The position numbers and the translations under genes were made by a program. The notes beneath the pieces were generated by a model. It searched no databases. It was not told the origin of the DNA and saw nothing but the letters and a program-made list of their open reading frames with translations. From positions 434,001 to 498,000 of the forward strand of contig NZ_LYCS01000001.1 of the NCBI RefSeq assembly GCF_001659985.1: a DNA stretch of 64,000 bases, read 5' to 3'. Of the stretch, positions 8,078 to 17,365 are shown piece after piece (the stretch's first letter is position 1; each line of letters starts with the position of its first letter). Source of the DNA: Oceanobacillus sp. Castelsardo. GTDB lineage: Bacteria > Bacillota > Bacilli > Bacillales > Amphibacillaceae.

Positions 8078-11000
8078 TCACCCCCTTGGCCTTCCAGTGA
8101 AGATTGAATGATTGATTGCTTCCCGCGAATCACGTCTGTCATATTCCCTTTTAATATCGCTACCAGATAAAACAGGCTTATTTTCAATTGCTCTCGTGAT
8201 GTTTTTGTGACCAGCTTCTACTACCCTTGCTATTCTCTCTAATTCAGAAAGCATTTGTTTATTGTATTTGTCATCCGTAAACCCTAACCTGTCACCCGTT
8301 TCTTGCCAAATACGTTGCTGCCTTACACGTTTAGAAGGATCATGACTAATAATAGATTCAGCCCAACCGCCTTCAGCAATCCAAGCAAGTTGTTTCATGT
8401 TTACAATGCCCCCATTAGCGTAACCAACACCACGATATGCACGCGTTAAGCTACCATATCTACTAACCGCATATCTAATGGATGCTAGAATATTGTCTAA
8501 TGGATTCCAAATATTATTGAACCCTGGCATTTTATAAGCTTGGAACGTTGGATCAATTACCTGCATTAATCCTTTCGAAGGAATACCACGTTTAGCATTG
8601 ATATCCCACAGGTTTATAGCTCTTGGATTTCCGCCGGATTCTGTCTGCATTTGATAGAGTAGACGCTGTAGATTAGCAGCAGTGTATTGATTTGTCATTC
8701 TTAACGCGTTAGTTGCCACTCCTGCCCAACGTTGGACACCACTTCCTGCTGATGGCGCGCTATCCATGAAGTTAGTCATTTTATCTTTGATGAAACCAAC
8801 AGCCTTATCCTTAACCATAGTGAATCCAGCTTTAGCCATGTCACCAATTAGGTTTCCGCCTTTTGGTACATTAACACCTAAAGTTTTAAGTGCGATGTCA
8901 AGAAGTTTACTAGGGTTTTCGATATAATCCCAAACATTTCCGGCCCATTCACCGACTTTTTGGGCGCCTTTTTTAACGCCTTTTCCAACTGCTTTACCCG
9001 TGTTGACGGCGAAGTCTTTTGCCTTACCAACACCAGACTTGATACCTCTTCCTAAATTGCTGGCGAAATTACCAATTCCTTTGGCGTACATAGGAATGTT
9101 TGATAAATACTCTTTAGTTTCGTCACCTGGCAAAACTGCGGTCCCTTTAGGTAGGTTCATTAATATATTTCTGCCTTGTGGCATAAACGTATTTCCGTCT
9201 GGAGTTTGAATAAGTTCCTGATAGTCTGAACCTTTTGCATCGTTAACCACCGCTAAACCACCTGGATGACCTTTTGTTCCTTTTGCGTATTGAGGAACAG
9301 ACCATTCGTCAATATGATTCTCTTCTTCTACACCAATTCGTTTAAGCACCCAGTTGATACCGCTGATAACGCCATTTACACCACTTCCAAGTGTTCCGGC
9401 TAACTTGTTGACAACCTTTTTCACTCCATCAGTGACTTTGTTTGCCATTTTTCCAATTCCATCACCAATACGACCGGGTAGTTTCTTGGCAGCATCTACA
9501 ATGTCATCAAATTTCCCTTTGATACCGTTATAGATATCCGTGAAAACTTTTGTGGTATTATTCTTCAAATCATTCCAAGTATTTTTCACTCGATTGAAGA
9601 TATCAGAAACTCGATTTCGGATTCCGTTATAAATATTACTCCATATATTTTTTAAAAAATTCCAAATGGTAGTAAAAACAGACTTGGTATTATTGTAGAT
9701 ATTATTCCATCCGGTTTTAAAACGGGTGAATATGGCGGAAATTGTATTACGTATAAAGTTTGAAACGGTTGTCCAAATGGATTTTAGGAAATTCCAAATG
9801 TTAGTGAAAATAGTTTTTGTTGCGTTCCAGATTGTATTCCATCCATTGCGAACAGCTGTCCATGCGGCGGTTATGCTTCCTTTAAACAAGTTAACAACGC
9901 CATTCCACATGCTGCGTAAACCCGAACTGAACGCCGTTATAAATGTTTTTGCGCCTTTTAGAATACGTCCAATGAATAATAGTTGAATATAATTCCAGAT
10001 AAATTGAATGGCGCCAAAGAATATTTGTTTTAACCCTTCCCACATTTTGGAGAAGTCTCCTGTAAACAAACCAGTAAAGACTTTGACCAGACCCATAATG
10101 ACGTCAAGCGCACCCTGGATGACTCCCTTGATGTTGCCCCAGACTGATTTAATGATGCCTAGCACAAGTGGCATAACAAAAGCAATAATTGATTTAATAA
10201 AATTAAATGCGTTCCCAACTGCATCAACAATTTGTTGACCGTTCTCTGCCCAAAATGTTGTGATCTTTCCTACAATCCCACCGATAAATGACACAACAGA
10301 TGATAGTGCCTTTCGTACAGTAGGCCAAATAGCGATAAACGTTTCTTTGACAGACTTTCCTACCCGTTGCAATGCAGGAACAACTATATCTCGTATACGA
10401 GATAAATTGTGCTGAATCAAGTCCCCAAATTTGCCAATGCTTTTGACTTCAGCATCTGATAAGCCGAGCCTTTTTAGAATAGAAGAAGCTTTGTCATTGT
10501 CACCTTTAAAAGCATCAAATACGCTTTTAATTACATCACGCAATGTTTTAAATTTGTCCGCAACAACAGGAATATTCCCGACAATCCAAGAAAAGGTGGT
10601 TTGTACTCCTCCTTTTATATTGTCAATTATTCCAGAAATACTGCCTACTCCACCCAACTCTTCATCAATAGCACTGATAACATCCGTTGTACCTTTAACA
10701 ATAGCTGTATTCATGTTTGTCCATGCTGTTTTAATCCCAGCACTAGAAGTTTTTGCTCTATCAGCAAAACCACCAGTAGAATTACTTAACTCGATCAACT
10801 TTTTATCAAATTGTTCAAAGGTGACATCACCGTTCTGCAAGGCATCATATAAGTCGTTTTGAGCCGATGCACCTGCAAAACCGAAAGCTTTCGCGGTATC
10901 ATTTAACGCGACGCCCATTGTTTCTTGAAGCGTTCGCCAAGATTGTAAATCAACTTCTCCACGGGAAAGCATTTGTACATATTGTTCTAGTCCTCGCGAT

Positions 11001-11884
11001 GCATCAGCACCACTCGCACCCGAAGTTATAAAAGCGTTATTTAATGCTAATGTTGTTTCAACAGCGCCGTCTAAGTCCCCGGTCATAACTGCAATACGCT
11101 GTGTTATTCCGGCCACACTGTCTAGGGTAGTTGGCAATCCGTCTATCCCATCAGACAATTTTTTAATTGCATTTTCTGAATCCCCAGCAGAAAAACCTAT
11201 TTGCTGTAAAACTGTTGGAAACCCGGTTAAGGTATCATACCTTGAAATGGCGCCATCTAATGATTTTGTAACCATATTGATAGCATTCGAAACTAACGAA
11301 TATACTCCGATTGATGCAGCAATCGAACCTACTGCGCTAGTGAAATTTCGAACTGACCCGATAGCGCCTGCGAATGGTGCAGTTATCCCACTTTTTATCG
11401 ATTCACGAACACTTCTAGTTGATTTACCGACATTTGATGCAACTTCGTCAAAACTCTTCCCAGCATCAGCTGCACTCTTCTTGGCGCTCTCACCCATTCT
11501 TGTAACTACTTTATTAACATCGGTTACCGTTTTATCTACATCACCAACACTTTTAACTACACGTTTTGCTGCTATTGGAGTGTTAGAGAAACTCTTATTT
11601 AATTTATAAACACCTTTGTTAACAGTGCTAATGCTTTGATCTACTCTTTTAGCTGTTTTAGGTGTTTTATCCAAACTTTTATTTAACGCATATACTTGTC
11701 CACTAGCCGTTTTAAATCGTTTTGTAGTATCGTCTGTCTGCTTGTTCGTCTTTTTAAAGGCTTCACTTAGCGTTTTGTTACTCTTAGCTAATGCATTAGC
11801 ATCCTTCTGAATGGATTGAAACGCTTTTTTGAGCGCTTTTGCTTCAGCAGTAAACCTCGTTCGCAGTTCCCTAATAACTGCCAT
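8078..11884 (-). CDS. Tail tape measure protein with C-terminal lytic transglycosylase domain
   Basis: 1268 residues, the largest gene of the prophage. The N-terminal 150 residues are helical repeats (VYKLNKSF, VYALNKSL); then comes a tape-measure core with GFSAGDSENAIKKLSDGIDG and hydrophobic segments. Around residues 700 to 850 are Trp-rich repeats of the type TIFTNIWNFLKSIW. Near the end (about 1060 to 1157) lies a lysozyme-like SLT domain: MQTESGGNPRAIN carries the catalytic Glu at about 1083, followed by SKGLMQVIDPTF and the terminal YRGVGYANGG. The protein sets tail length and is expelled at infection, where the SLT domain may open the peptidoglycan. Confidence 0.93.
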   Translation of the reverse strand: MAVIRELRTRFTAEAKALKKAFQSIQKDANALAKSNKTLSEAFKKTNKQTDDTTKRFKTASGQVYALNKSLDKTPKTAKRVDQSISTVNKGVYKLNKSFSNTPIAAKRVVKSVGDVDKTVTDVNKVVTRMGESAKKSAADAGKSFDEVASNVGKSTRSVRESIKSGITAPFAGAIGSVRNFTSAVGSIAASIGVYSLVSNAINMVTKSLDGAISRYDTLTGFPTVLQQIGFSAGDSENAIKKLSDGIDGLPTTLDSVAGITQRIAVMTGDLDGAVETTLALNNAFITSGASGADASRGLEQYVQMLSRGEVDLQSWRTLQETMGVALNDTAKAFGFAGASAQNDLYDALQNGDVTFEQFDKKLIELSNSTGGFADRAKTSSAGIKTAWTNMNTAIVKGTTDVISAIDEELGGVGSISGIIDNIKGGVQTTFSWIVGNIPVVADKFKTLRDVIKSVFDAFKGDNDKASSILKRLGLSDAEVKSIGKFGDLIQHNLSRIRDIVVPALQRVGKSVKETFIAIWPTVRKALSSVVSFIGGIVGKITTFWAENGQQIVDAVGNAFNFIKSIIAFVMPLVLGIIKSVWGNIKGVIQGALDVIMGLVKVFTGLFTGDFSKMWEGLKQIFFGAIQFIWNYIQLLFIGRILKGAKTFITAFSSGLRSMWNGVVNLFKGSITAAWTAVRNGWNTIWNATKTIFTNIWNFLKSIWTTVSNFIRNTISAIFTRFKTGWNNIYNNTKSVFTTIWNFLKNIWSNIYNGIRNRVSDIFNRVKNTWNDLKNNTTKVFTDIYNGIKGKFDDIVDAAKKLPGRIGDGIGKMANKVTDGVKKVVNKLAGTLGSGVNGVISGINWVLKRIGVEEENHIDEWSVPQYAKGTKGHPGGLAVVNDAKGSDYQELIQTPDGNTFMPQGRNILMNLPKGTAVLPGDETKEYLSNIPMYAKGIGNFASNLGRGIKSGVGKAKDFAVNTGKAVGKGVKKGAQKVGEWAGNVWDYIENPSKLLDIALKTLGVNVPKGGNLIGDMAKAGFTMVKDKAVGFIKDKMTNFMDSAPSAGSGVQRWAGVATNALRMTNQYTAANLQRLLYQMQTESGGNPRAINLWDINAKRGIPSKGLMQVIDPTFQAYKMPGFNNIWNPLDNILASIRYAVSRYGSLTRAYRGVGYANGGIVNMKQLAWIAEGGWAESIISHDPSKRVRQQRIWQETGDRLGFTDDKYNKQMLSELERIARVVEAGHKNITRAIENKPVLSGSDIKREYDRRDSREAINHSIFTGRPRG

Positions 11885-11898
11885 AGGTTACCTCCTTT

Positions 11899-12719
11899 CT
11901 ATCCGTTATTTTCAATAAATTTAGTAGGGTCAAAATCCCACTCGTACGCTTGTTTAGGCTCCTTTTGCTTACCTTTACTATTTGGCATTAACAAGCTTTC
12001 AAACTCTTTCTTAGCCTTTAGGTATTTAGGGTCTGGCTTGTCCATCTGTGGTTGAGAAAAAATATTTGATAGATACTGGATATACATTTTTGCTTTTTCT
12101 TGTTCAGCTTGATTTCTTTCTTCTTCCAACGCCATATCCATATATTTAAACAACTCAACAGCAGGGCTAGTTACAACCTCATTCCGCCCACCTAATTTCT
12201 TTGAAAGCTTGAATATAAAAGCTTCCTCTATGCTTGCTTCTGTTCCGTCTGATTGCCCCGGTTGAAAAGATTGATAACTTTCACCTGTGATTTCGTCAAC
12301 GCCAAAGACTTTTTTGCGCGTTTGATTAATTTTTCAATGTCATTTACTTGGATAACTGCATCGTAAATATCAAATACATCATCTGGTTTTTGTTGCATAA
12401 ACACTTCATATTCAACGTCTGAAAGAATAGCTAATAGTTCAAAAGCTTTTTCTGGGATTTCTGCCAAGAGCACGTCCATAGCACCTATTAATTTTTGAAT
12501 AAAGTTTTGATCTAAATTGTCAGCGTTAAGACCCTCTTCCTGTTCTGCATCGAAGATGTCCTCAAATAAAGCCTTTAAATTCTGGTCTTCTTGCGCTAAT
12601 TTCATAACATCTTTGATGACCTTAATAGCACGTGTGATTTGGATTAGATTTAATTCCTCAATTTCATGCTGTCTCGTTTCTACCGTATTTTCTTCTTTGA
12701 TTTTTAAAGTTACTTTCAT
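11899..12719 (-). CDS. Tail assembly chaperone, long form made by -1 frameshift (gpGT analogue)
   Basis: The 136-residue downstream part has no ribosome site of its own. Read back in its frame it stays open through the stop of the upstream gene as far as a slippery site at 12309 to 12315. The fusion would be 137 residues of the first frame plus 136 of the second (about 273). The downstream frame begins VFGVDEITGESYQ and includes EEAFIFKLSKKLGG and a charged helix ELFKYMDMALEEERNQAEQ. Siphoviruses make the same pair of proteins, short and long, upstream of the tape measure gene to chaperone its assembly. Confidence 0.82.
12228..12719 (-). CDS. Tail assembly chaperone, short form (gpG analogue)
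   Basis: 163 residues, acidic and helical (MKVTLKIKEENTVETRQHEI at the start), with no close similarity that I can name. It lies between the tail tube gene and the tape measure gene, where siphoviruses encode the short tail assembly chaperone. Its last 26 codons overlap the reading frame of the frameshift product. The start has an AGGAGG site. Confidence 0.82.
   Translation of the reverse strand: MKVTLKIKEENTVETRQHEIEELNLIQITRAIKVIKDVMKLAQEDQNLKALFEDIFDAEQEEGLNADNLDQNFIQKLIGAMDVLLAEIPEKAFELLAILSDVEYEVFMQQKPDDVFDIYDAVIQVNDIEKLIKRAKKSLALTKSQVKVINLFNRGNQTEQKQA
12309..12315 (-). other. -1 ribosomal frameshift slippery site A-AAA-AAG
   Basis: In the frame of the short chaperone the mRNA reads GCA AAA AAG TCT (Ala-Lys-Lys-Ser, codons 135 to 138). 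This gives the heptamer A AAA AAG, the most efficient bacterial -1 slippery sequence and the one used in dnaX. After slipping, GTC TTT GGC continues an open frame to 11899. Confidence 0.8.
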
Positions 12720-12750
12720 GGATTTACTCCTCCTAGAATTTTAGTATTTA

Positions 12751-12777
12751 AAAAGAGAGCCCAAAAGGACTCTCTTT
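12751..12777 (-). terminator. Hairpin terminator after the tail tube gene
   Basis: Stem AAAGAGAG-CC / GG-CTCTCTTT with an AAAA loop; the minus strand continues TTTTTAAAT. It lies between the major tail protein and the chaperone genes, so it would reduce transcription of the later tail genes relative to the tube protein. Confidence 0.65.
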
Positions 12778-12779
12778 GG

Positions 12780-13349
12780 TTATGCTCCGGCTCCAGCATC
12801 TGCGTTCGGGTCTACGCCACCTCGAAAAAAGAAGTTACCTGGTTTAGAAGCGTCAAATCCGACTCTAGGCATCATGGTAAGGGTGATAGTTACATTTCCT
12901 TGTTCTGCGTTGTATTCGCGTTCAAATCCCTCTGTAGATGCCGCATTGTAGATTGTCCAGTCCATATCTTTAACACTCTCAGGCAATACCCTTGGATGGA
13001 TGTTGACTTTACGCCCTTTTAATTTCGTTCCTATCTTGGCATCCATCGCACCTACTACTTCACTTGAAGTGGTATCAGTTATTGGTTCCGTTGAAGCGAG
13101 TGCCAACTCTAAAATTTCCGCATCTTCTTGTCCTGCGACAATTGTTACTGTGCCTTCCCAACCAGACAAACGCCGTTCAACAACGGTTTCTCCAAAATCT
13201 ACAAACGTAAATTCTGTATACGTTGGCGTTAGGTTCAATGAGCCACCTTCTGCTTGCAGATAATCTTTGCCATCAAATTTGATTTGGTTTTCACCCTCAC
13301 CGATTGTTATATCGGCTACACCAAAGATATATTCTTTATTTTCAGCCAC
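12780..13349 (-). CDS. Major tail (tube) protein
   Basis: 189 residues, beta-rich and acidic. Visible segments are EYIFGVADITIG near the start, GWEGTVTIVAGQEDAE in the middle, and NVTITLTMMPRVGF near the end, ending Gly/Ala-rich. Size, composition and position (after the tail terminator-like gene and before the frameshifted chaperones) fit the tube protein. A terminator follows at once, as expected for a highly expressed structural gene. Confidence 0.82.
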   Translation of the reverse strand: MAENKEYIFGVADITIGEGENQIKFDGKDYLQAEGGSLNLTPTYTEFTFVDFGETVVERRLSGWEGTVTIVAGQEDAEILELALASTEPITDTTSSEVVGAMDAKIGTKLKGRKVNIHPRVLPESVKDMDWTIYNAASTEGFEREYNAEQGNVTITLTMMPRVGFDASKPGNFFFRGGVDPNADAGAGA

Positions 13350-13767
13350 TGATTTCTTCCTCCTTTAGTTCTTTCAAAGTCACGTCAAAGTTGACGCTGT
13401 ATTCCATAATTCCGTTGTTGTCTCCAATGCGTAACGGTTCACTTGCAGCCACAACAAAAAAGACAAGATAATGTTTGGTTAACACTACTTGTCCATCTTT
13501 CTCGTAATCTACTGCAACTCTAAAATTACTTTTCTTATGCAATTGTTTATACGTTAATTCTGCTACTAGTTTGGCATAATCCCAATCGCTGGAACGAATC
13601 CATACTTGATAGCCAGGATAACGGTATTCTGTGTCATAACGGTCTGGTTGACCACTTGCAGTCGAATAGACCGTACCTGTGTTATCGTCAGCAAAATAAT
13701 AATCCACCGTCCAGGTTAAACCAGGAATGACAGCTTCAAGTTCATGCATTAACGCTTCCTGTATCAT
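13342..13767 (-). CDS. Tail terminator/minor capsid-like protein
   Basis: 141 residues, starting MIQEALMHELEAVIPGLTW, with central PGYQVWIRSSDWDYAKLVAE and beta-rich C-terminus. It overlaps its neighbours by a few bases on both sides. The position between the HK97 gp10-like protein and the tail tube protein is that of the tail terminator, which caps the tube and joins it to the head. Pattern-based; no catalytic motif expected. Confidence 0.65.
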   Translation of the reverse strand: MIQEALMHELEAVIPGLTWTVDYYFADDNTGTVYSTASGQPDRYDTEYRYPGYQVWIRSSDWDYAKLVAELTYKQLHKKSNFRVAVDYEKDGQVVLTKHYLVFFVVAASEPLRIGDNNGIMEYSVNFDVTLKELKEEEISG

Positions 13768-14258
13768 GATTTACTCCTTAAAATGCGGTCAATCGCCTTT
13801 GCATTTGTTTTGTCGTAATCTGGCTCGGTTGCTTTAATGGCGTTTTCAAGATACTTACGACCAGGTTGATACCCACGCCATGTTGGTTTACCTCTTGTTC
13901 CTCGCCCTCGTCCATCTACGTAATAACCGGGATAATGCCTGCCACTTTCATATTTGTCGCGAATTCCCGGACGATAAGGTTCTTCATGCCTTCTTAAGGC
14001 ATATTCAAGATTAGATCCACCTTCAACAACTACAGCTGGCCCGGCTCTCTTTGCTTTATCAAAATTAATCGAATCCTCCAAGTCACCATGATCATGGTGC
14101 ACAAGCGCCTTGGTTCCCTCTTCAACCAACATTCCATATTTCGTGTATTCATCTATCAGAACCTTATGGACATTGCTATCCATCATTTTTAAGTCCTTAA
14201 TGTATTTGTCAACGCCATTAAATTCAACGTTAAACGCACCTTTCTTAGCCATCGACAT
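13764..14258 (-). CDS. HK97 gp10-like head-tail joining protein
   Basis: The start is placed at the ATG at 14258 (MSMAKKGAFNVEFNG), six bases after AGGA; a second ATG at 14252 is also possible, while an upstream start would run deep into the previous gene. About 164 residues, basic, with VDKYIKDLKMMDSNVHKVL then Gly-rich GYYVDGRGRGTRGKP and a final Arg/Lys-rich helix. The features fit the HK97 gp10 (neck) family. The start overlaps the end of the head closure gene. Confidence 0.75.
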   Translation of the reverse strand: MSMAKKGAFNVEFNGVDKYIKDLKMMDSNVHKVLIDEYTKYGMLVEEGTKALVHHDHGDLEDSINFDKAKRAGPAVVVEGGSNLEYALRRHEEPYRPGIRDKYESGRHYPGYYVDGRGRGTRGKPTWRGYQPGRKYLENAIKATEPDYDKTNAKAIDRILRSKS

Positions 14259-14586
14259 ACACCGTCCTATAATAGACTTTGCTACCAGATAGATTTGTAG
14301 CTTCATCTTTGGAAACGATGGTGCCAGTACCGCTTTTCCCATCTATTGTCACGTAATCTAATTCAATCCCGCTATCAGGGTTAAAATCACGCGGTAAATC
14401 AATTTCAAGATTAACACGGCGTTCTTGTCCATTTGCATCACGGATTAATTGTGACTTAAATTGCACTCTTGCTTTCGAATGCTTTTTCTCTGTTTTTGGT
14501 CTACCATACTTATCTGTTATTGGTTGCCCGTTTCCATCAAAAACAGGCACGTTTGCGGTGACTTTTTGGCGCATGGGAGGAATCAT
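14245..14586 (-). CDS. Head closure/connector protein
   Basis: 113 residues beginning MIPPMRQKVTANVPVFDG. The mid-section (KARVQFKSQLIRDANGQ) and the VTIDGKSGTGTIVSKDEA loop are those of small beta-barrel head closure proteins. It lies between two other connector genes with overlaps at both ends, and probably plugs the portal after packaging. Confidence 0.68.
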   Translation of the reverse strand: MIPPMRQKVTANVPVFDGNGQPITDKYGRPKTEKKHSKARVQFKSQLIRDANGQERRVNLEIDLPRDFNPDSGIELDYVTIDGKSGTGTIVSKDEATNLSGSKVYYRTVYVDG

Positions 14587-14924
14587 ATTAAACGCCCCAC
14601 TTTCGCCTTGGGAGCAGGCTCTAGTAATTGAATAACCGATGGTGCTATTTCTGTTCCATCAAAGGAGACAGATACACCTTTCACGCTATAGCTCGTTACA
14701 CCATGGCGTTTTAATTTGGAGAACTCCTCTTCTTCTCCTTCAAGCATATAAAGGACTTGCAAGGCTACTGCACGGCGGGAAATAGAATCCTCTTCAAAAT
14801 AATCTTTTAACAATTCATGGGCGCTAAATATAACATTTTCTTGTTGTTCTGGTTCCAATTCTTTAAACAAACCATTCCCATACATACGATCAAGATAATC
14901 CTTAATAGCTTCATTCGTAATCAT
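14583..14924 (-). CDS. Head-tail connector (adaptor) protein
   Basis: 113 residues with start MITNEAIKDYLDRMYGNG, helical and acidic for 75 residues, then a short beta part with VSVSFDGTEIAPS. The gp6/gp15-type adaptors that bind the portal ring have this size and composition, and they are the first connector gene after the capsid. A GTG nine bases upstream is an alternative start. Confidence 0.65.
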   Translation of the reverse strand: MITNEAIKDYLDRMYGNGLFKELEPEQQENVIFSAHELLKDYFEEDSISRRAVALQVLYMLEGEEEEFSKLKRHGVTSYSVKGVSVSFDGTEIAPSVIQLLEPAPKAKVGRLI

Positions 14925-14929
14925 AATGA

Positions 14930-15106
14930 TCACTTCGTTTCTTTTTTAGCTTTTGAATCCTTTTTAGGCTCTTTCTTAGGTTCATCAACAAGTGTTACTT
15001 TATCACCTAAACGGTCACCTTGTTCTTTGGTCAATTCGACTTTTCCACCAGTAGGAATGATTTTTCCTTGGTGCAATAAATAACCATTAGCTATATATTT
15101 CGGCAT
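14930..15106 (-). CDS. Small basic phage protein after capsid, 58 aa
   Basis: ATG at 15106 with AAAGGAGG seven bases before it. The product runs MPKYIANGYLLHQGKIIPTG, then VELTKEQGDRLGD and a Lys/Glu-rich tail. Similar short proteins often lie between the capsid and first connector gene of Firmicute phages; their role is not known. Its stop lies six bases before the next ATG. Confidence 0.7.
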   Translation of the reverse strand: MPKYIANGYLLHQGKIIPTGGKVELTKEQGDRLGDKVTLVDEPKKEPKKDSKAKKETK

Positions 15107-15132
15107 GTTATTTCCTCCTTTAAAAACTAAAA

Positions 15133-15152
15133 GAGCGTCTAATTAGACGCTC
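15133..15152 (-). terminator. Hairpin at the end of the capsid gene
   Basis: GAGCGTCTAATTAGACGCTC is a perfect 20-base palindrome that includes the capsid stop codon. The U-tract after it on the minus strand is weak (TTTTAGTTTTTA), so it may be a partial terminator or a 3' mRNA stabiliser. Confidence 0.55.
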
Positions 15153-16129
15153 ATAATTACGATAGATTGCGGACGTTTTAACGCTGGGAATACCGCTTCC
15201 CCAACTACTACAGATTCCTCTGGTGGGTTCGTTTTCACTGTAGGCACTGCAAATTTACCTGGAGTGTAGTTGTTTTCTACGGTTGGTCCCAACATCGTTT
15301 TTCCTAAATCGCTTCCGATAAGAACCGCTTTGTTATCTTCAAGTAATTGTACTTCTTTATCATCAATTACAATTACATCGTCATTAATTTGGTAAGGCGG
15401 TAATCCTAATGCACTAAATACATTTTGGATATCTGCTTTTGTTAACAACCGTTGTCCACTATCTTTCCCGTACACTTGAGTACGGATTTGTTCGTTTTGT
15501 AATAAGTTTGCTTCTGTGGCGCTTGTAATATGCATTACCACAGGTTTACGACGTTGGTTCTGTTTCTTAAATTGCTCAACCCCTGCTTGTAAATCAGATA
15601 ATGGAGTAGAACCAGCTTCGCTCCATGGTGTGGTTGCACTTACTTTGTTTTCACTTGGAATATCAAAGTCAATATTGATATGAATGTCGTTTTCATCATC
15701 ATCATATTTTAATTTTCCAGTATAAACCGCCTGTGCTCTCATGTATTCTTCAATATCATCTACACCTTGGGAAAGTTCATCAGTAGATTGATAGATTTGT
15801 TCAACTACTGCATTTGCTTCATCTGGTGTACGTGGGCGGTTGTATTGGATTAGTTGCGTTTCATCCAAACGAAAACCGTGTTGTACTTTCGCAACTTGAC
15901 CGAACGCTTTTTCAATTTCTTTCGTATCACGTAATGGAGCAGATGCATTCCATCCGGTAATACTAGCTGCAGAAGCATATTTTCCATTGATTACGTTGTA
16001 TGCAAAGTTAATGTCAAATACGTTTTCTGTTGGCAAGAATTGACGTAATAGGTACTCTCTAGCCTGTGGCACGTTTTGTACGTAACCAGTTAATTGTGGT
16101 TGTTGAAATTCTGGTAATCTTAATGGCAT
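15143..16129 (-). CDS. Major capsid protein (lambda gpE-like, Phage_cap_E)
   Basis: 328 residues. The start (MPLRLPEFQQPQLTGYVQNV, then REYLLRQFLPTENVFDINFA) and the end (ENNYTPGKFAVPTVKTNPPE) match the gpE-type capsid family; central VVMHITSATEANLLQNEQI also fits. Several hundred copies form the head shell. It follows a decoration-like gene and an acidic scaffold gene, as in lambda-type head modules. Confidence 0.88.
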   Translation of the reverse strand: MPLRLPEFQQPQLTGYVQNVPQAREYLLRQFLPTENVFDINFAYNVINGKYASAASITGWNASAPLRDTKEIEKAFGQVAKVQHGFRLDETQLIQYNRPRTPDEANAVVEQIYQSTDELSQGVDDIEEYMRAQAVYTGKLKYDDDENDIHINIDFDIPSENKVSATTPWSEAGSTPLSDLQAGVEQFKKQNQRRKPVVMHITSATEANLLQNEQIRTQVYGKDSGQRLLTKADIQNVFSALGLPPYQINDDVIVIDDKEVQLLEDNKAVLIGSDLGKTMLGPTVENNYTPGKFAVPTVKTNPPEESVVVGEAVFPALKRPQSIVIMSV

Positions 16130-16145
16130 ATTTTATATCCTCCTT

Positions 16146-16517
16146 TTAAATGTCAAAAACGATGCGGCCCTTTGTAGCTTCTTTAAATGCATCATTGACT
16201 CCTGTACATTTTGATTCGATTGGATGACCTGCAGATAGAACACCAACAATAGGGTTTTGTCCTGCAATCACCTTTACATCGTGAGAAGTTAATCCAGCGC
16301 CTTTTGCGGTTGCAGCAGTACCGGTTTCTGGAGTTACATCCCACGGTCGATAAAGTCCATTATCCCCTAAATAGACTGCGGTTCCGGCGTTTACGTATCC
16401 TTCACTGAATGCGGATGCATCTAATGTTGCCCCACCTGTTTTATATTCCGTTCCTACTGCATTACGTAAGAACTCTTTTTGACCTACAATTTTTTGTTTG
16501 TATGGTTGTAAGTTCAT
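16146..16517 (-). CDS. Head decoration-like protein
   Basis: 123 residues, Ala/Gly/Thr-rich with short beta strands: GYVNAGTAVYLGDNGLYRPW and DVKVIAGQNPIVGVLSAGHP. Composition and location between scaffold and capsid fit gpD-type stabilising proteins that bind at capsid three-fold sites. Identified by context and composition rather than by motif. Confidence 0.65.
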   Translation of the reverse strand: MNLQPYKQKIVGQKEFLRNAVGTEYKTGGATLDASAFSEGYVNAGTAVYLGDNGLYRPWDVTPETGTAATAKGAGLTSHDVKVIAGQNPIVGVLSAGHPIESKCTGVNDAFKEATKGRIVFDI

Positions 16518-16519
16518 AA

Positions 16520-17278
16520 TTATTTTTCCTCCTTCTTATGTCGTTCAAGTGCTTTTTGTCTCCCTGCTTCATATGGGTCGACTTTCTTTTTCTTATTACT
16601 CTTTTGACGAGCGCCAGGAACGAAAGTAGATTTCTTCTTTCTGTCTGGTTCATCTTCTGTATCTTCATCATCAGAAGCACCAAGATACTCTGGGAATTCT
16701 TCTTCCAATTCTTCAAATAATTCTTCTAGGTTTTCGGCTTCCCCGTCTTCATCCAATTCAATGTCATCCACGTTGATCAGACGTGCTAATAGTTTTGGAT
16801 TAACTTGGTTATCTACAGCAAACTCCTTAACCATAGCCCGTTTTTCCCTGCGTTCAGCACGTTCAATACGCTTTTCTTTTTCGGTCAGCTGGGTTTTAAG
16901 AGTTTCTAGTTCGTCCTCGTCATCATTGTCCTGCTTATCATTCTTTTTACCTGCCTGTTCTTTGAGCCGGCGATACTCATCGGGATCAATATCCTTGTAT
17001 TTTTTCATGCGTTTACTCAATTGCCCTTTCAATTTAGCGTTATATTGCTTCTTAAATTTTGGGTCTTTGAGCAATTCATCCAAGTCCGGGATATCGTCCT
17101 CGGGATCTTCTTCTGGGTCATCTTCTAAATCGTCCTCTGGATCATCCTCAGGGTCTTCATCAGCAAAAAATTGCAGGTTCAATTTCAAAGGCTTGATTTC
17201 CTTTGTTTCCTCTTTCGTTATCGTAGAAAGGTCACGCTCAAATAATGAGATAAACCATGTAATTAATCGTTTCAACAT
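16520..17278 (-). CDS. Capsid scaffolding protein (DUF4355-like)
   Basis: Start at 17278 (MLKRLITWFISLFERD), eight bases after AGGAAGG; an upstream in-frame ATG lacks such a site. About 252 residues. The N-terminal part contains LKLNLQFFADED, a motif seen at the start of many Firmicute scaffold proteins. It is followed by an acidic tract (DPEDD repeats), then a long charged coiled coil and a Lys-rich tail. The protein would direct assembly of the capsid shell and then leave or be degraded. Confidence 0.8.
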   Translation of the reverse strand: MLKRLITWFISLFERDLSTITKEETKEIKPLKLNLQFFADEDPEDDPEDDLEDDPEEDPEDDIPDLDELLKDPKFKKQYNAKLKGQLSKRMKKYKDIDPDEYRRLKEQAGKKNDKQDNDDEDELETLKTQLTEKEKRIERAERREKRAMVKEFAVDNQVNPKLLARLINVDDIELDEDGEAENLEELFEELEEEFPEYLGASDDEDTEDEPDRKKKSTFVPGARQKSNKKKKVDPYEAGRQKALERHKKEEK

Positions 17279-17365
17279 CTCAATTTCCTTCCTCTGCTTA
17301 GGTGCAGGAGCCATTACTCATGTTATTCTTTAACGCCTATAAGCATGGAAAAAGGCATAATAAAA

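Noticed and set aside
10431-10862. 143-codon plus-strand frame within the tape measure gene
   Set aside because: Antisense shadow of a well-supported gene; no ribosome site and no recognisable domain.
16761-17333. 190-codon Ser-rich plus-strand frame
   Set aside because: Mirror image of the acidic Asp/Glu codons of the scaffold gene; low-complexity product.
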